Source: Tachypleus tridentatus (Eukaryota; Arthropoda; Merostomata; Xiphosura; Limulidae). Taken from it: a stretch of 64,000 bases of DNA. Under the pieces are notes generated by a model that was not told the origin of the DNA, searched no databases, and saw nothing but the letters and a program-made list of their open reading frames with translations. Of this stretch, positions 22,283 to 34,744 are shown piece after piece. The stretch's first letter is position 1; each line of letters opens with the position of its first letter. The DNA lies in NCBI RefSeq assembly GCF_004210375.1, contig NC_134829.1, forward strand, positions 59,264,107 through 59,328,106, given 5' to 3'. The position numbers were made by a program, and so were the translations under genes.

Positions 22283-23868
22283 AAGTTACAAAACACAGCT
22301 TATATAATGTCATGGTGGAGTGACACATGAAATACATTTTGACATTGATGTTTTGTACATTGTATGATGCCACTGAAAACTGTTTTGGAAGGATATCAAC
22401 AACTCTTTCTCATAAAAAAATATTTATACTCATAGATCATAAAGATGTGTTCAAGTGAGAGACTTAGAATGTTTAAGACAGAGGTTTCCTTGTAATTAAT
22501 GGCATTAGAAAAAAAGAATAAGGTTGACTTTGGGGAACCCAAACCATACATAAAGAAACCCTGTAAGGAATTGTAACTCAGTCATATTACGTAATATGTG
22601 GCATCTTTATAACTTTTAAGAATCCTCGAATGTAGGAATCAACAACAAAATCCATCCATGTGTCCCAGGCAACAATGAAAAACAAACCCAAGAAGTATCT
22701 CTGCCTGGGAATCAGGCCAAATGGGTATGGACTCATTAACCAGGCTATCATTCATACCCTCATCACTACGTCAAGTAAATAGAGAATGAAATGGATATTA
22801 ACACAAAGAAGACATACATGTCAGATTACCAGATACAGCACCTATAGAATTATGTGTGGTCAAATTAATGAAATTTCAGGCAGTAAACTATGATATCCTC
22901 TTACACTAGAGGAACTATGAAACATCAGGAAGGAGTGGTGTGCTTTGGATGTGAAAATCTTACAACAAAGCTTGTTGTAATGTGAATTACACTGCAGGAT
23001 TCACAGATAACACAGATAAAATATTGTAATGTGGACTCTAATGACGTGATTGGATAAGGCTCCAAATCTTTATAACTATAAAATAATGAACATTCTCTAG
23101 CCTCAGCTGTATTTCTCTGTCTTCATCATAAAACCAATTAGCATTCAACTTTGTAATCTATCTTGAAACAGTTTTAATGTATCAGGAAGCTTTTATCCTG
23201 TTTTTTATGAGTTAACACTTTTCAGTTAAAGCAAGTGTCCTTTGTATTATTAAATAAAGAGTGTTTTCACTGTATGTACACTTGTATTTCTTTGAACATA
23301 GTTAATCAGAAATACTTTCTGGTCAAATATTTTTTTTATACAGGGATCAACCTCATTCTTAGGGACTTAGTTTTACAGGGGAATATTACACTGTTATAGA
23401 CTATGTTTTCTGATAATTAATACATTTTATAAAGTTTGTTAGTGGTACTTGTGGAATGATGCACAAAGAAATTTCCCAAGTTTCTAGAATGGATGTAATG
23501 TATAGAATATTCTAGCGACTTGTGAAAATATTGTAGCATATAAAATTAGTTAGTTAATCATTGATCTTTTTAGTTGATGCATCTATAACATTTTACAAAT
23601 CTGTACTGAATTAGCAAGTGTGTTTTGATCCAGTTTTGTATTAATGCTGGAGGTACAGGAGGAAAATTAATAAGTACATGGCTATTTACTTTTATTTGTG
23701 AGTTATGCCTATCTATTGGTTGTCTTTAGTTTGTGAAACTGTAGGTTATGAAACATTCAACTAAACAAATAAAATGTTTTCCATTTCATTTAGTAAACTG
23801 TACTTTGTACTAGTTTTATTGAATAATCACAAAGAACACATACAATGATACAAACCATTACAACAGAG
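22283..23868. other. Unassigned AT-rich sequence (unit 1; also 36092-37660 and 49885-51460)
   Basis: I see no gene or clear repeat. Stop codons are frequent in all frames. Confidence 0.35.
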
Positions 23869-25600
23869 GTGCCAGTAGAGCTGCTTTGGCTGAAATAAAA
23901 TCTAAACTGAACTGTTTGATTTCACGATGGTAACATGTTTAAAGTGTGATTGAACAGTTGGAGGAAATAACGCAACAGTGGAAGTAATAAAACTCTGAAA
24001 CAGAATATTATAAAAGATCTAAAAGAAGATGCAGAGTTATAAAAACAGACAGAGGATTCAAAGATCCCGATATAAAATTAAAGGAAAATTACAAATATTA
24101 AAGAAAGATCTTGAAAAAGTTGACGATGGTTAACAGAAGATCAAAATATTTGAAGAATTACAAGAACAAATTAATATTTAAATAAGAATTAAGGACAAAA
24201 AATTGTTTGAAAATAAGATAAAAAAGTTATAGGAGATGTACAGAGAAAGTATAATAAAAATGTAAAGTGTAAAACTTTTTTATGGAGTACAGAAAGATTT
24301 TGATAATAGACTTGAAGTAGTATGAAAGATATTTATGATGTACATATTATAACAGCAAAACCACTGGTGTCAAAAAGAATAAAGACAGGATAAAACATAT
24401 GGAAAATAAAACTGTAAAGCAAAAGACAAAATTGTTCATACCTCTTTTGGTACGTTCTTGAGAATCTTAACCCCAAGCAACATCACCTATGAAATAAGAA
24501 ATGGAAGAAACCATCTGGCCTACACCTGTCAATTCTACTGATATGTCATCTATGATTACACAACCTTCTTGGACTACAAGTTATATCATTATCCAACTCA
24601 GTTACAGAGATTAGCTGGTCAGTTCAACAACACTGCTCTGTTGAAAAACCAACAGCTTACAATAGAAAACATATCATAGGAGGTATATAATGCTATGTTT
24701 CAAATAATTTCTGAAGTGAATAGATGAAGTACCAAACATAAAGCCTTCCATTTTGTTGCCAAGCTCAACAAAATTAAGTAATATGTCAGCCAACAGCCAA
24801 ATCAACTATTTGTGACTGTCTTGTCAAAAAGGTTTAGCATGACATACCTAAGGAAAGTTTCTAAAACAAAAGTTCACTAGCAGAATATGGAGCAAAGATT
24901 AGAACTTAACTAAACTTTCATTATATGTGTAAAGGTTTGTCTACGTTTCTTACCCACGATTCACTTGAAATGATGAAATAGTTGAAAAGTGGCACATTTA
25001 TATGTGACATAGTAGACAAGGGTATGCAAAGTAGGTTTACATTTTTAAAGAAAGCTGTCTAGTTGGTAGTGAATATTGAATCAATTGAATTCACCATCTA
25101 GGAATCATAAATTTATGTGATCAAATAATATCGATACATCCAACTTCTCTCATGAAGTCTTTAGACGACTGTTAACTCAGGATGGAAAAGGGAAACCATG
25201 CGATAGTAGGTGTTTCAACTGCAACTTAAAAAAAAAAAAGAGTATATTATCAAGAACTATAGGTTTAGTTTGAATTTTGTTCAATGGTACATGAAGGGTA
25301 TCTGCACCTGCCATCATTAATTTAGCAGTAACAAACTAGAGGGAAAGCAGCTACTCATCACCACTCAGTTATTTTCTTTACCAATAAACAGTAGAATATA
25401 CCATCACAATATAATGTCCTGAAACCTAAAAGAGTGAGCATGTTTGCAGGAACTAAAGACCAGAAGGTGTTTCAGCTGTAATTTAAAATGACACATTAAT
25501 GAAACTGTTTCTAAAGGATGAAAGAAAAATGAAAGGAAACTCCTCTGGAAAAGAAGGGAATTAAATCTGAGACTATGATGAATCTGTCATTAATAATGTA
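23869..25600 (+). mobile_element. Possible gag-like retroelement fossil with SINE insertion (unit 1)
   Basis: Plus-strand frames give lysine- and glutamate-rich, gag-like sequence, and near 25195-25225 a CFNCN stretch reminiscent of a CCHC zinc knuckle. An old family 1 SINE (25261-25460) is inserted there, flanked by an imperfect direct repeat of about 20 bp. The element is broken throughout. No polymerase region was found, so family and limits are uncertain. Confidence 0.35.
25261..25460 (-). repeat. SINE family 1, old copy (unit 1)
   Basis: Antisense body remnants appear in order: TTTAGTTTGAATTTTG, ATTAATTTAGCAGTAAC, AGGGAAAGCAGCTACTCATC and GAGCATGTTTGCAGGAAC. The direct repeat GGTGTTTCAnCTGnAAnTTA lies on both sides (about 25200 and 25466). 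Confidence 0.75.
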
Positions 25601-25700
25601 TGAAGTAGATATTACCTTGAAGATCAGAAAACATAGAGCTTATTATAAAAAGATACCAGTATGGGAATCCTGCCTGAGCTACAGTTGTTTGATCCCACTT

Positions 25701-27330
25701 GGTTGGTTGATTTGGTGTTTTATGGCACAAAGCAGCTAGGCTATCTGCACCAAATATCAGGTAAAAAGTTAAAATTAAAGTAAATTTAGTAAAATGCATA
25801 AAAGGAAATTAAAGCAAAACAAAACAAAGTTTAAAAAAACATAACTAGCATAAAACCAATGTTTACATCTAGTCTACAACGTTAAGAGAAAAACTACAGT
25901 AACACAAGTTGAAAAGGACTTTTTATAGCATAATTGTAATTATCATAACTTGCCTGGAAGACTAACAGGTAAGTACAAAAACCACCGTCAGTCACCTGAA
26001 GTTGGTCTTTCCAGTCCTGATTCCAAGTTATTTGATGTTATGGCCATTTTCAAAAAATAAAGTAATAAAAGTTTTAAAAGACTTGTAGCAAACTTTTAAT
26101 AATAACTCGTCAGGATGACTAATGGGTAGTTCAAACAACACCTCTTTTTCTTCCAACCATTCAGGGCAAGAACGAAAGTAGGATGGGTGACAGCCATTGC
26201 AATTGATGCAATGAGGGTCTGTTTCACACTATTAGGCATCACGGTCCTTGATACAAGTACACGTCAAGGAACCACAACATGACGTCTTCTAGTGACCGAA
26301 CCATTGACACTGGAAACATTGGAAAGAGTTTGGAATGTATGGCCATTTTCTGCAGTTAACATAGCCTGCCTTGATGGTCGCAGGCAGATGTGGTGACGTA
26401 AACGTGAGAATGAAAACATTTGTCGGCACCATAATTTCATCTTTGCAAGCAGATATACGCCTCACTGCAGAAACTCCTTGGATGGAGAAACCAGCGAGAA
26501 TCTCTAACTCTGGGATGTTCTCCAAATCCCTCTCAACAATAACTCCTCATGATGAATTCAAAGTAGCATGAGGTGTAACCTCAATAGGTAAATCCCCAAT
26601 TGCCTTTGAATGCAAGAAGACTACACTGTGTTGAAATGCAGATGTTTCCACCAATATGTCACCAGATCTTTACTGACTTTGGAGAGTCAGCAAGTCCCTC
26701 CAGTCCCTTCTGAATGAAAGAGAGAGACATTACCCTAAAGATTTGTCTGGAAATGAATGCAATATAAGAAAATTAGGTACAACAGGTGGTACAGATGGTG
26801 AGGATTGCTGCTCAGAATCTTCAAGATGTTGTTGTTTACCTATAGACTGTTTTTCACTATTTTATTAAAATTTTTAATTGGAGTATCCATAATAAAGAAA
26901 GGGAAATCTCAGTGTCCACTGACCCCACCCACCACAGAGCCTTATGAAGGGATGCACCACAATGCCAAACAACGACACTGCAGGAATGCCAGGGTTTAGT
27001 GAGCACTGTACCCAAACACCAGCATCAGATATAATATCCACAACACCTGTGGAGAACATCCAACATTGGTACTTGGTTGACCCTAGCCCGAGTGGACCAG
27101 ACGATTGACCCAAGGGGCCATCTCAAGGCCGCCCGTCTACAGGAATTCAAGGCCAAAGTGGTGTGTTTGGGTTGGACTCCTCAACCACCAGGATTCTTTC
27201 CTCCCCTTCACAGGTTGCCATGCACAGCAAACATGGGTGGATGTTTAGATCCCAGAGAAGATAAACTGAAAGAACAGAACCTTCCCCTGGGAGGTCCCCT
27301 CACCATGTACAGGAATCCACACTGAGAGGG
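25701..27330 (-). mobile_element. LINE remnant: 5' region plus ORF1 (unit 1)
   Basis: On the minus strand, 26888-27330 is the dispersed 5' segment also seen at 706-1150. About 25970-26760 decodes to an ORF1 nucleic-acid-binding protein of the kind found in Jockey/X-element LINEs. It includes QGVSAVRRISACKDEI, KAGYVNCRKWPYIPN and the first CCHC knuckle start CFQCQWFGH. Further cysteine and histidine residues follow in shifted frames. Stops and frame changes make it non-functional. No endonuclease or reverse transcriptase is present. The left end (from GGTTGGTTGATTTGGTG at 25701) resembles another repeated segment common in such genomes and may be a separate element. Confidence 0.75.
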
Positions 27331-28000
27331 ATTCCACTTGAAAGCAGCTTTCCTGCAATATTTTAAAGTTAGAATACGTTATCATTCCACACTTTCTGTA
27401 ACATTAACATTTGAAATATTTACATGTGCTTGTATGGATATGGACCTATTGAAATTAATTCAAAAATTGGGTTAATTTTATGCAGGTTAAGTTAAAGTTG
27501 TTGGAAATAACCTAATTATCCAGTCTTTGCACTAACTTCACAATCTGTGCCTATAAGTATGTGAAGCTTAATTTGAAATTAGTTTACTAGTAATTCCCAT
27601 TTAGAACAGCATAATTTTCTGTGACTTGTTTGGGTGTAAGAAAGATGATAAAAAAACTAATATTTTTTTTTTATTATTATTATTATACAAGTTTTTCCTT
27701 GGATAAGTAAAATTATCTGGTGGAACAAAAAATTTAATCAAAGACTGGTCTGACTTAAGAGTTTGTTCACTTGAACACCTTATATACACAAAGGGTAAAA
27801 CGGACAGGTCAGAGGTCTCTAAGGCATAAATCTTCATTTTATGCTTCTGAGGACATGAAACCAGTCAGCAACATCTTCCATCTGACTTTTACTCCTATAA
27901 TGCACCTACAACATAATACTGAAAAGAAAATTTCTGAAGCAGCACATTTCAAACCCGAGATGCTGGAACCCTCAGTCTGATATGCTAACAAGTACATCAT

Positions 28001-28016
28001 ACACACACACACACAC
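28001..28016. repeat. (AC)8 microsatellite (unit 1)
   Basis: Eight AC dinucleotides. The same length occurs in unit 2 at 41806-41821. Confidence 0.9.
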
Positions 28017-28355
28017 AAACACTTTGATAAAGTGAGTCGTTCTGGTTGCAAAAAGAACATTTGAGTCTTTTATTCTTCACTTTACAGTGATTAACTGAAA
28101 TTAAAGTTTAAAATGCCTCTTATTAAATGCACAACAGTTACAGCATTCTTACATTAAGAGTACTGTTGAATAAGTAGTTTTTTGAACCAAGTTCATTTCT
28201 AGAAAACATAGCCCACTACTCCAACACAAACTTCTGCAGTACCTATCACAGTTAAGTATGCCTTGTTGTAGTAGCACTTTAACTAATAACAATATATTTT
28301 TCATGCCAATTTCCAAATTGTTTTTATGTGAACACAAAATGCCTCAAATAATTGT

Positions 28356-28588
28356 TTAGTTTGTTTTGAATTTCAAGCCAAACTACACGAGGGCTATCTG
28401 TGCTAGCCATCCCTAATTTAGCAGTGTAAAATAGAGGGAAGACAGCTAGTCATCACCAACCACCTCTCGGGCTACTTTTTCTCCAACGAATAGCTGAAAT
28501 GGCAAGCATGTTTGGTGTGATGAGGATTTGAACCCACGACCCTCGGATTACATGTCAAGTGCATTTACCGCCTGGGCATGCTGGGCCA
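28356..28588 (-). repeat. tRNA-derived SINE, family 1, with target-site duplication (unit 1)
   Basis: A GTTTGTTTTGAATTTC tail lies at the left and a tRNA-like head at the right (GGATTTGAACCCACGACC, then GGGCATGCTGGGCCA). A perfect 13-bp duplication CTCAAATAATTGT flanks it at 28343-28355 and 28589-28601. It lies just beyond the probable Rab5 3'UTR. Confidence 0.88.
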
Positions 28589-28601
28589 CTCAAATAATTG
28601 T

Positions 28602-31600
28602 AAAAACCATTTGTTACTACATTTAGATGTATAATTATACAAGTATATTTAGAAATGTCTAAATTCAATCAGGATTAAAAACTAAAAATTTAGAAAATAT
28701 ATGATGTGCAATAAAATATATTGATATACAATTTTCATTATAAAATTGGTCTTTTGGTTGCTTTGATTTTTAAATATTAACAAAAACGTTTTTGTTGAAA
28801 AAAACACTTTTATTTTACTTCACTTACTACAAAGACAAATACATGACATTTCTTTATAACCACTAGCTTTTACAATACTTTCTTTAGGAACCAATAAACA
28901 TGTAGGTTTGTTAATTAACAGAAAAACTATTTCAATCCTCAATGAGACTCACGCCATTTCATTTTAAAGATTATATTTAATCAATATACAGATTCTAATT
29001 GTTAAATTACTTTAATAATGTTTTTTAATATCACAATTCTATGAAAATGTGTTTATATCATCATCAGTATTAAGTTTACTGTGAGCTTTCAACTGAAGAT
29101 GAAAGAGTAATAGTCCTACAACAGTAATTTGTAATCATTGGTATTAGTTCAGGGAATGTTAAGAAACAAGTACACAAAATATATTGATTTTATGTTATTG
29201 AATACAATAAAGTTACTCACACATTTCCCATTTCAAAATTAACAAAGTATGGGAATACAATATCTATGAAGAATACAATATCTATACTTTTAATCAAACT
29301 TGCATAATTTTAGTTAGATACAAAACACTGTTGCTGGAACACAAGCCCATGTTTACTATTAACAGGACTTACAATTACATGTGGTTTTTTCTTGCTTTTA
29401 CTGCATTTAACACCCAAAATATTTTACAATCAAAATCATTCTATTCTTATTGTCTGTGCAGAACAAGGAAACTCAAAAATATAAAAGTATGGTTATGTAT
29501 TTAAAGACGCATCATTTAATTTGCTAGTTTTAAATAATCATATATGAAAACAAAAATTCTTATTTACATAAATTTTGTAAACCATGTCCAAAAGAGTGTT
29601 GAATGGAAAATAATGTATGTGTCATATTCAAACACATGAACAGTTATTCCTAGTATTATTCTTAATAATATTGACAGTGCACTTCTATTTGACCTTCAGC
29701 TAAAAAATGAATTTTATTTTTACAAACCTACAGAGAAATAAAACACTAGTCTCAGATACTTGAACAATTTTCATTTTCATTAATTTCAAAATTAACATTG
29801 TATATTCTTTAAGTTCCACCTTTACACCAATAATGTTATTTTGTCATAAGTCATACAAAACAAACAAACAGTAAATGAAGTGTTTTGATTATCAAAATGT
29901 TCCAAGACTTCATAACACCAAATAATGATTTTCAAGTTTTGATCATGTAAAAAAACACAAACTATATTGCAGTGTTGTACATAACATGTTTCGAAAGAAT
30001 TGTATATTTAATTCATTAACTGAGATCTAGATTTTGTCTAAAATTACAAATCATGCAGTTAAAATACTAATTTCATGGCTAGCTGTGTGTGTATAAACAC
30101 ACACATCTCTAATCAAGTACACTTTCTAAAAAACTGACATAAAATACACAAAAGCAAGTTTTTTTTACTGTATGCTGAAAAAAATAAACATAAAAAATCA
30201 ATTTTTTAGGAAATAAAAGCATTTTTAAATTAAGATATGGAACTATGCTTACAAAATGATAAGTTGCATGTATATATGCAGTTATGTTTCTACAATATTT
30301 TTGGTTGAAAGAAGATTTTGCATCCCTTTATAATGATGGTTTTTTAGATACATAAAGAAGAGTTACTTTTTTTAGTGAATGACACTGACAAATTAAACTA
30401 TATAATTGTAAAAAGACCTATTTATCAGAATTATTATCCTTATATTATAATACACACACACACACATACATAAAAACCTTATACTATGTACTTTCATTCC
30501 AGTCACAGATACTTTACAAACTAGAACTTTAAAACATATAATTGGCTTGATTATTTTGCATAACTATGAAATATTATCAAAATAGTTTTAAAAGGACTAA
30601 ACATTGTTTGATATAAACTGAATTGTGATTACAGAACATTAGCTTTTTAACATTCCTTGAATACCAAGAATAATAATGCAACTATTCTTGTCTTCTGTCA
30701 AATATTAAGTTTTTAATTGTAGCTTATCACCAGTCAATGGATAAAGCTGTCAAAATTAAACAGAACCTTTTAGTTTCTTGAATGTACGTGTATACATGGG
30801 TGTATCGCACATATCAACCCATCAGAAATCTAAAATAATTAGTATTTTTAAATCTATTAAAGGATCCTTTGTGTATATACATATACAAAGACAATAATAC
30901 TAATATGCAAGTAAGCTGTCATCCATTAAAGCACAAGGCCAGCAACACACTTTTATTGTTTATGCATGATTTGAAAGTTATTTTATGTGAATTATCCTGA
31001 TGAATGTCATAAACTTATAAATATAATCTTCCTATAACTTTTACATTTTTTTGAGATAATACAGCAAAGTATGATTATGCTTCAAATGTCTCTATCATGT
31101 TCCTATTTACCATATATATATATATATACAGCAAAGAATATATCAGACAAGTATTGATACAATCTTTTAACCTATCATAACTTTTCTTTACTTCTTTTAT
31201 TCATGAAATACGATACATAAGCTGAATATTTAAGATGGGCTATGATACATTTATCTCAACAACAACAACAAAAGAAAACCAAATGTGAGAAAATAAAAAT
31301 GAAATTATATACCAAACAAAACCAAACAACATTTCATAAATCAGATTAATTTTTTTTCCATAATTTATAACTTATAAAAGATTTTCTCCCATTTTCTTAA
31401 TAGATGTTGATTGCTAGTGAAGATTTTATATTTTACATGTTTTCTTTTAATATGAAATAATACATTACAATTAACCTTTTCTGTTTTAGCTTATGCCTAC
31501 AGAGTACTAATGGTGTGGTCATCTTTTTTTTATTTCAGAGCCACAACTTTTTTTAAAGATGGAAAATGTATATACACAATTTTCCAATATACATTACATC

Positions 31601-31654
31601 AGGGCCAAATGCAAGAAAGGGAAATTCATGTCTGGAATAATACAATACTTTTCA
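28602..31654 (-). other. Rab5: Probable Rab5 3'UTR and downstream flank (unit 1)
   Basis: About 3 kb of AT-rich, repeat-poor sequence follows the Rab5 stop codon on the minus strand. An AATAAA-type signal lies on the minus strand near 28808, just before the SINE, so a long 3'UTR ending there is plausible. It contains a perfect 9-bp stem hairpin (TGTGTGTGT/ACACACACA, 30084-30105). A (TA)n tract lies near 31110-31128. Confidence 0.4.
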
Positions 31655-31767
31655 TCACTTGCAACATCCACTGCTGGTTTGTTGTTGGTTTTCACTCAAA
31701 TCCACCCCTCGTCTTCCATGCCCAGGTAAACCACTAGCCAACTGTTCATTTTTAGGTAACTTCTTAG
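31655..31767 (-). CDS. Rab5: Rab5 last coding exon (copy 1)
   Basis: Rab5 is the small GTPase that controls early-endosome fusion and endocytic traffic. It is anchored to membranes by C-terminal geranylgeranyl groups. This exon starts after a TTTTATACAG acceptor and continues the codon begun in the previous exon (phase 1). It reads AKKLPKNEQ, a variable linker, RRGVDLSE, and ends in the double-cysteine prenylation signal GCCK before a TGA at 31655. The order and sequence match the hypervariable tail of animal Rab5 (KKLPKNE and RGVDL are family hallmarks). The frame is intact. This is the copy farthest from the upstream exons. The plus-strand open frame over it is antisense and not a gene. Confidence 0.93.
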
Positions 31768-32927
31768 CTGTATAAAATTTAAAAAGAGTACTGCTTAATC
31801 TTGGAAAAAAAAACAACTCCAAAAATGTATAAAAATTATTTCTAAATAATTTCTTTTCAGTTAAATGGTATTTTCAAACAAATCATCAAAAAACTCTGCG
31901 ACAAAATACTTCATTCCATTGGAACATTAATGAACTCCCTCAGTGTTGTAAATGATAAACCATATTTTTATAGTTACTATTCAGGGGAGTCACAATTACT
32001 TAAATAGCCTGTTACAATTTGGTATGAGGCCCTAACTGGTTTAAAACTTCCCAAACTATTGCTAGAAGTTATTGTTCCTCATTTTTATTTATACCACTAC
32101 ACATGTTTAATTGCAGTCATAAAAATTTGCTTATTTGGCTAATACCACAAGCAGTGGACAGTTTAAAACTTAAGCAGCTTTATAGTGTACAAGAAAATTC
32201 ATATATAAGAGTATACATACAAGGATTTACTTCCTACCAGTTATAAAAATGAGCTGAATTCTTATGAATGTTTTCATGTATTTTGTTCTGAAATAGAACC
32301 CAAGTTTGATGATCTGTTTGCCTTTTATTGCAAATAATCAAAACTTTACTTAATCCTTTGATCTGGGTCAACTCAGTAATGTGACATCAACAGCTTTCAA
32401 CTTCCTACACTCCAAAGTAGGTTACAAAGCAGTTTAAAGCACAACACCCAATGATATTTTTAAAACTGTAATTACAGTTTTGAATCTGGTTACAGTATAG
32501 TTATGAACTAGATGTTTATATTTTTAAAAATCTATATGCTCATAGCATACTACTATGATTTTATGATATACAACATAAATATGTGCTGTGTGGTATTAAT
32601 TACAACAATAACAATTGTTTGATATTTAGTTTGTACTAAAGATATTAATTTTAACTGTTTGATAAAACTTGTTATAAAGTGCAACTAAATGAAAAGTGCA
32701 AAATTAGACATTATAAAATATAATGGAAATTTTGTAAGTATAGAACATCATCTTTCCACAAGCCAATAAATTTTAACCTTAGTGAATTTCATTTTTACCA
32801 AAAAATGCACAGCAGTTTTCCCTCTTAACTTCATTGCCCAAATTCAAAGAACATTAACAAAAGTAGAAATATTTTCAAAATAACAACTGCATAACTTAGA
32901 AAATTAAATAGTTCTATTTCATCTTAC
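31768..32927 (-). other. Rab5: Rab5 last intron (copy 1; also 45569-46721 and 59353-60514)
   Basis: An AT-rich intron of about 1.16 kb with consensus ends. I see no repeat insertion in it. Confidence 0.85.
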
Positions 32928-33021
32928 CTATAGCCAAAAATATATCATTTACATTCATAGCTGTCTTCGCAGAAGTCTCCATAAAAAGGAGACCATTTTC
33001 TTCAGCATATGCTTGTGCTTC
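32928..33021 (-). CDS. Rab5: Rab5 penultimate coding exon (copy 1)
   Basis: A 94-base exon between a TTTTCTAG acceptor and a good donor (TATAG|GTAAGA). It encodes [10 protein letters not shown], then [21 protein letters not shown]. This includes the G5 guanine-binding motif (ETSAK), helix alpha-5 and the hydrophobic FLAI segment. It begins in phase 0, matching the end of the upstream exon at 63872, and ends in phase 1, matching the last exon. The frame is intact and every expected motif is present. Confidence 0.93.
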
Positions 33022-33514
33022 CTAGAAAATATATATCAACAAACACACATCAAGTAAACAATCATTTAAACAGTTAGTACTTATATCAAAAGGAATGACT
33101 GTGTTAAAAACACCACCATGAAACCTCTGATGAAAGAGAACATATTTATTAATGCTTGTTTTGAATTTTACACATATACACAAAGGCAGTTACTAGAACA
33201 TTAAAACAAAACTTTTTCAAAATACTTCACCACTAAAGAAAAATATTATCAAAGAATGTTTTAACAATACTGTTTTTAAGTAAGCAATTTAAATAGAATA
33301 AATTTTACCTAACTTTTAGGTACTTAATGGTTTGTACTTTAACACTTCTCTGCACAAAATTACCTGCATTATACAAGAATTGCACACTTTTATTTTCAAA
33401 AGTTATACTCAAGAAGTCAGATTTGTTATATTTAGAATCACATCCCTTGTTTTAAGGTTTCAGTCATTGTTTGTACTTATGTAGGTTTCTTACATATACA
33501 TTTTTTTAAGGTAG

Positions 33515-33545
33515 TTATAAGGTTTTTAACTTCTTCTGCAGCTGC
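33515..33545. other. Tandem junction 1/2
   Basis: AAGGTTTT from the right flank joins CTTCTTCTGCAG from the left flank through a short TAA filler. There is no extended homology between the two parental flanks (CCTGAAAG before the left breakpoint, GTTTTACTTT after the right one). Confidence 0.9.
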
Positions 33546-33664
33546 CTGGTTTTGAAAGAGTTTATTGTTCAAAAAGTTGTCAAAGTGCTTGACAAAAATG
33601 AAAATCTGTATGGGAAAGGTCTGCAGAATAAGGTGGATGAGTTAGAACCTCGATTCCATGGCAC
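33530..33664 (-). mobile_element. mariner fragment, truncated by the unit boundary (copy 2)
   Basis: Only the part inside the unit is present. The mariner 3' terminus seen at 19530 is lost at the junction. Confidence 0.85.
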
Positions 33665-34744
33665 AGCCCAAAAAGCGTAGAGAATTATTAATAGAGCTGA
33701 GAATTCACATAAAATCTTTAAGTGGTGAAAGCTGGACTCTCCAAAATACTGCTGTGGACTTGAAATGCTCCCCAACACTGTCAAATACCTTAGATCATAA
33801 AAGTGAGACAGGTAAACTTGAATATCGGAAAGGAAGAACAAGAACACGTTAACTCAATATCATTGAGTTATCGGAATAGAAAGAAGACTAACGACCATGT
33901 ACCAAATGATGGAAAATGTCCAATCTACAGTAACAAGGAGATTCAATGAGAATAGAATATTAAGTCGTGTAGCAGTTAAAAACCTTTACTTCGATCTCCA
34001 AGTATTTTCTAGAGCCTTAAATTTTCTAAACAGTACAATTGGTGATTGGAAAAGGGTGTTTTGGACGGATGAGTCCAAATTTGAAATATTTGGTTAAAAT
34101 TTAGGTTGTACGTCCAGTGGAAGAATAGTGAAAAATTCATTGTGGGAGACAATGTGATAGTTTGTGGGTGTTTTAATTCTAAGCGGCAGGAAATATTTGC
34201 AAAATAGATGGAATAATGACCAGCACAAGTACCATCAGATACTGATTCATCATGGTATACCCATTGGTTTGCGTACTGTTAATAAATAATTCTACTACCA
34301 AGAAGATAATGATCCCAAACACTCTTTCAACCATGCAGAAATTACCTAGATAAGAAAGAAACTGCTGGAGTCATTTAAATGATACAGTGGCTCCCACAGC
34401 CATTCTCAATCGAATTAAGCAGATAGGGGACGTGATAGATCAAAAACTTGAAAAATCAGAAGTTACTTCCAAAGAAATTTTATTGAAGTGTATAAGAGAC
34501 AATTAGAGCACAATCCCAAAGGACACTTTAATCAAATATTTTGCAACAATGCCTGAAAGATTGTTTGCAGTTATTAAAGCAAAAAAGAGACATATAAAAT
34601 ATTAACTGTTTGCTGAACTCAAGCACTTTTACTTAGTTTCTGATGTTCTAAATATGAAGATTAATAAAATTTTGATGCTTCACCAGTGATTTACCTTTCA
34701 TTTGTCTTTGAAAGTAGATGAAATCTAATTTTTGATAGTGTTGT
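33658..34744 (+). mobile_element. Tc1-like transposase remnant (copy 2)
   Basis: Copy of 19847-20933. The WTDESKFEIFG block lies at about 34065-34097, in a frame that stays open from 33897. Other frame breaks remain, so it is not functional. Confidence 0.82.

Larger units (their letters stand above)
19719..33529. repeat. Tandem triplication, unit 1 (13.8 kb)
   Basis: First of three head-to-tail units. It starts at CTTCTTCTGCAGCTGCC inside the mariner fragment, and only here does the mariner continue to the left. It ends at AAGGTTTT plus a TAA filler. Contents in order: dead Tc1, an exon-like segment, a minisatellite, a gag-like fossil with an old SINE, a LINE remnant, a (CA)n tract, a young SINE, probable Rab5 3'UTR, the two terminal Rab5 exons and intron sequence. 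Confidence 0.97.

Noticed and set aside
31510-31737. Plus-strand frame of 75 codons (and copies at 45318 and 59099)
   Set aside because: It is antisense to the Rab5 last exon, which has clear family motifs, splice sites and stop on the other strand.
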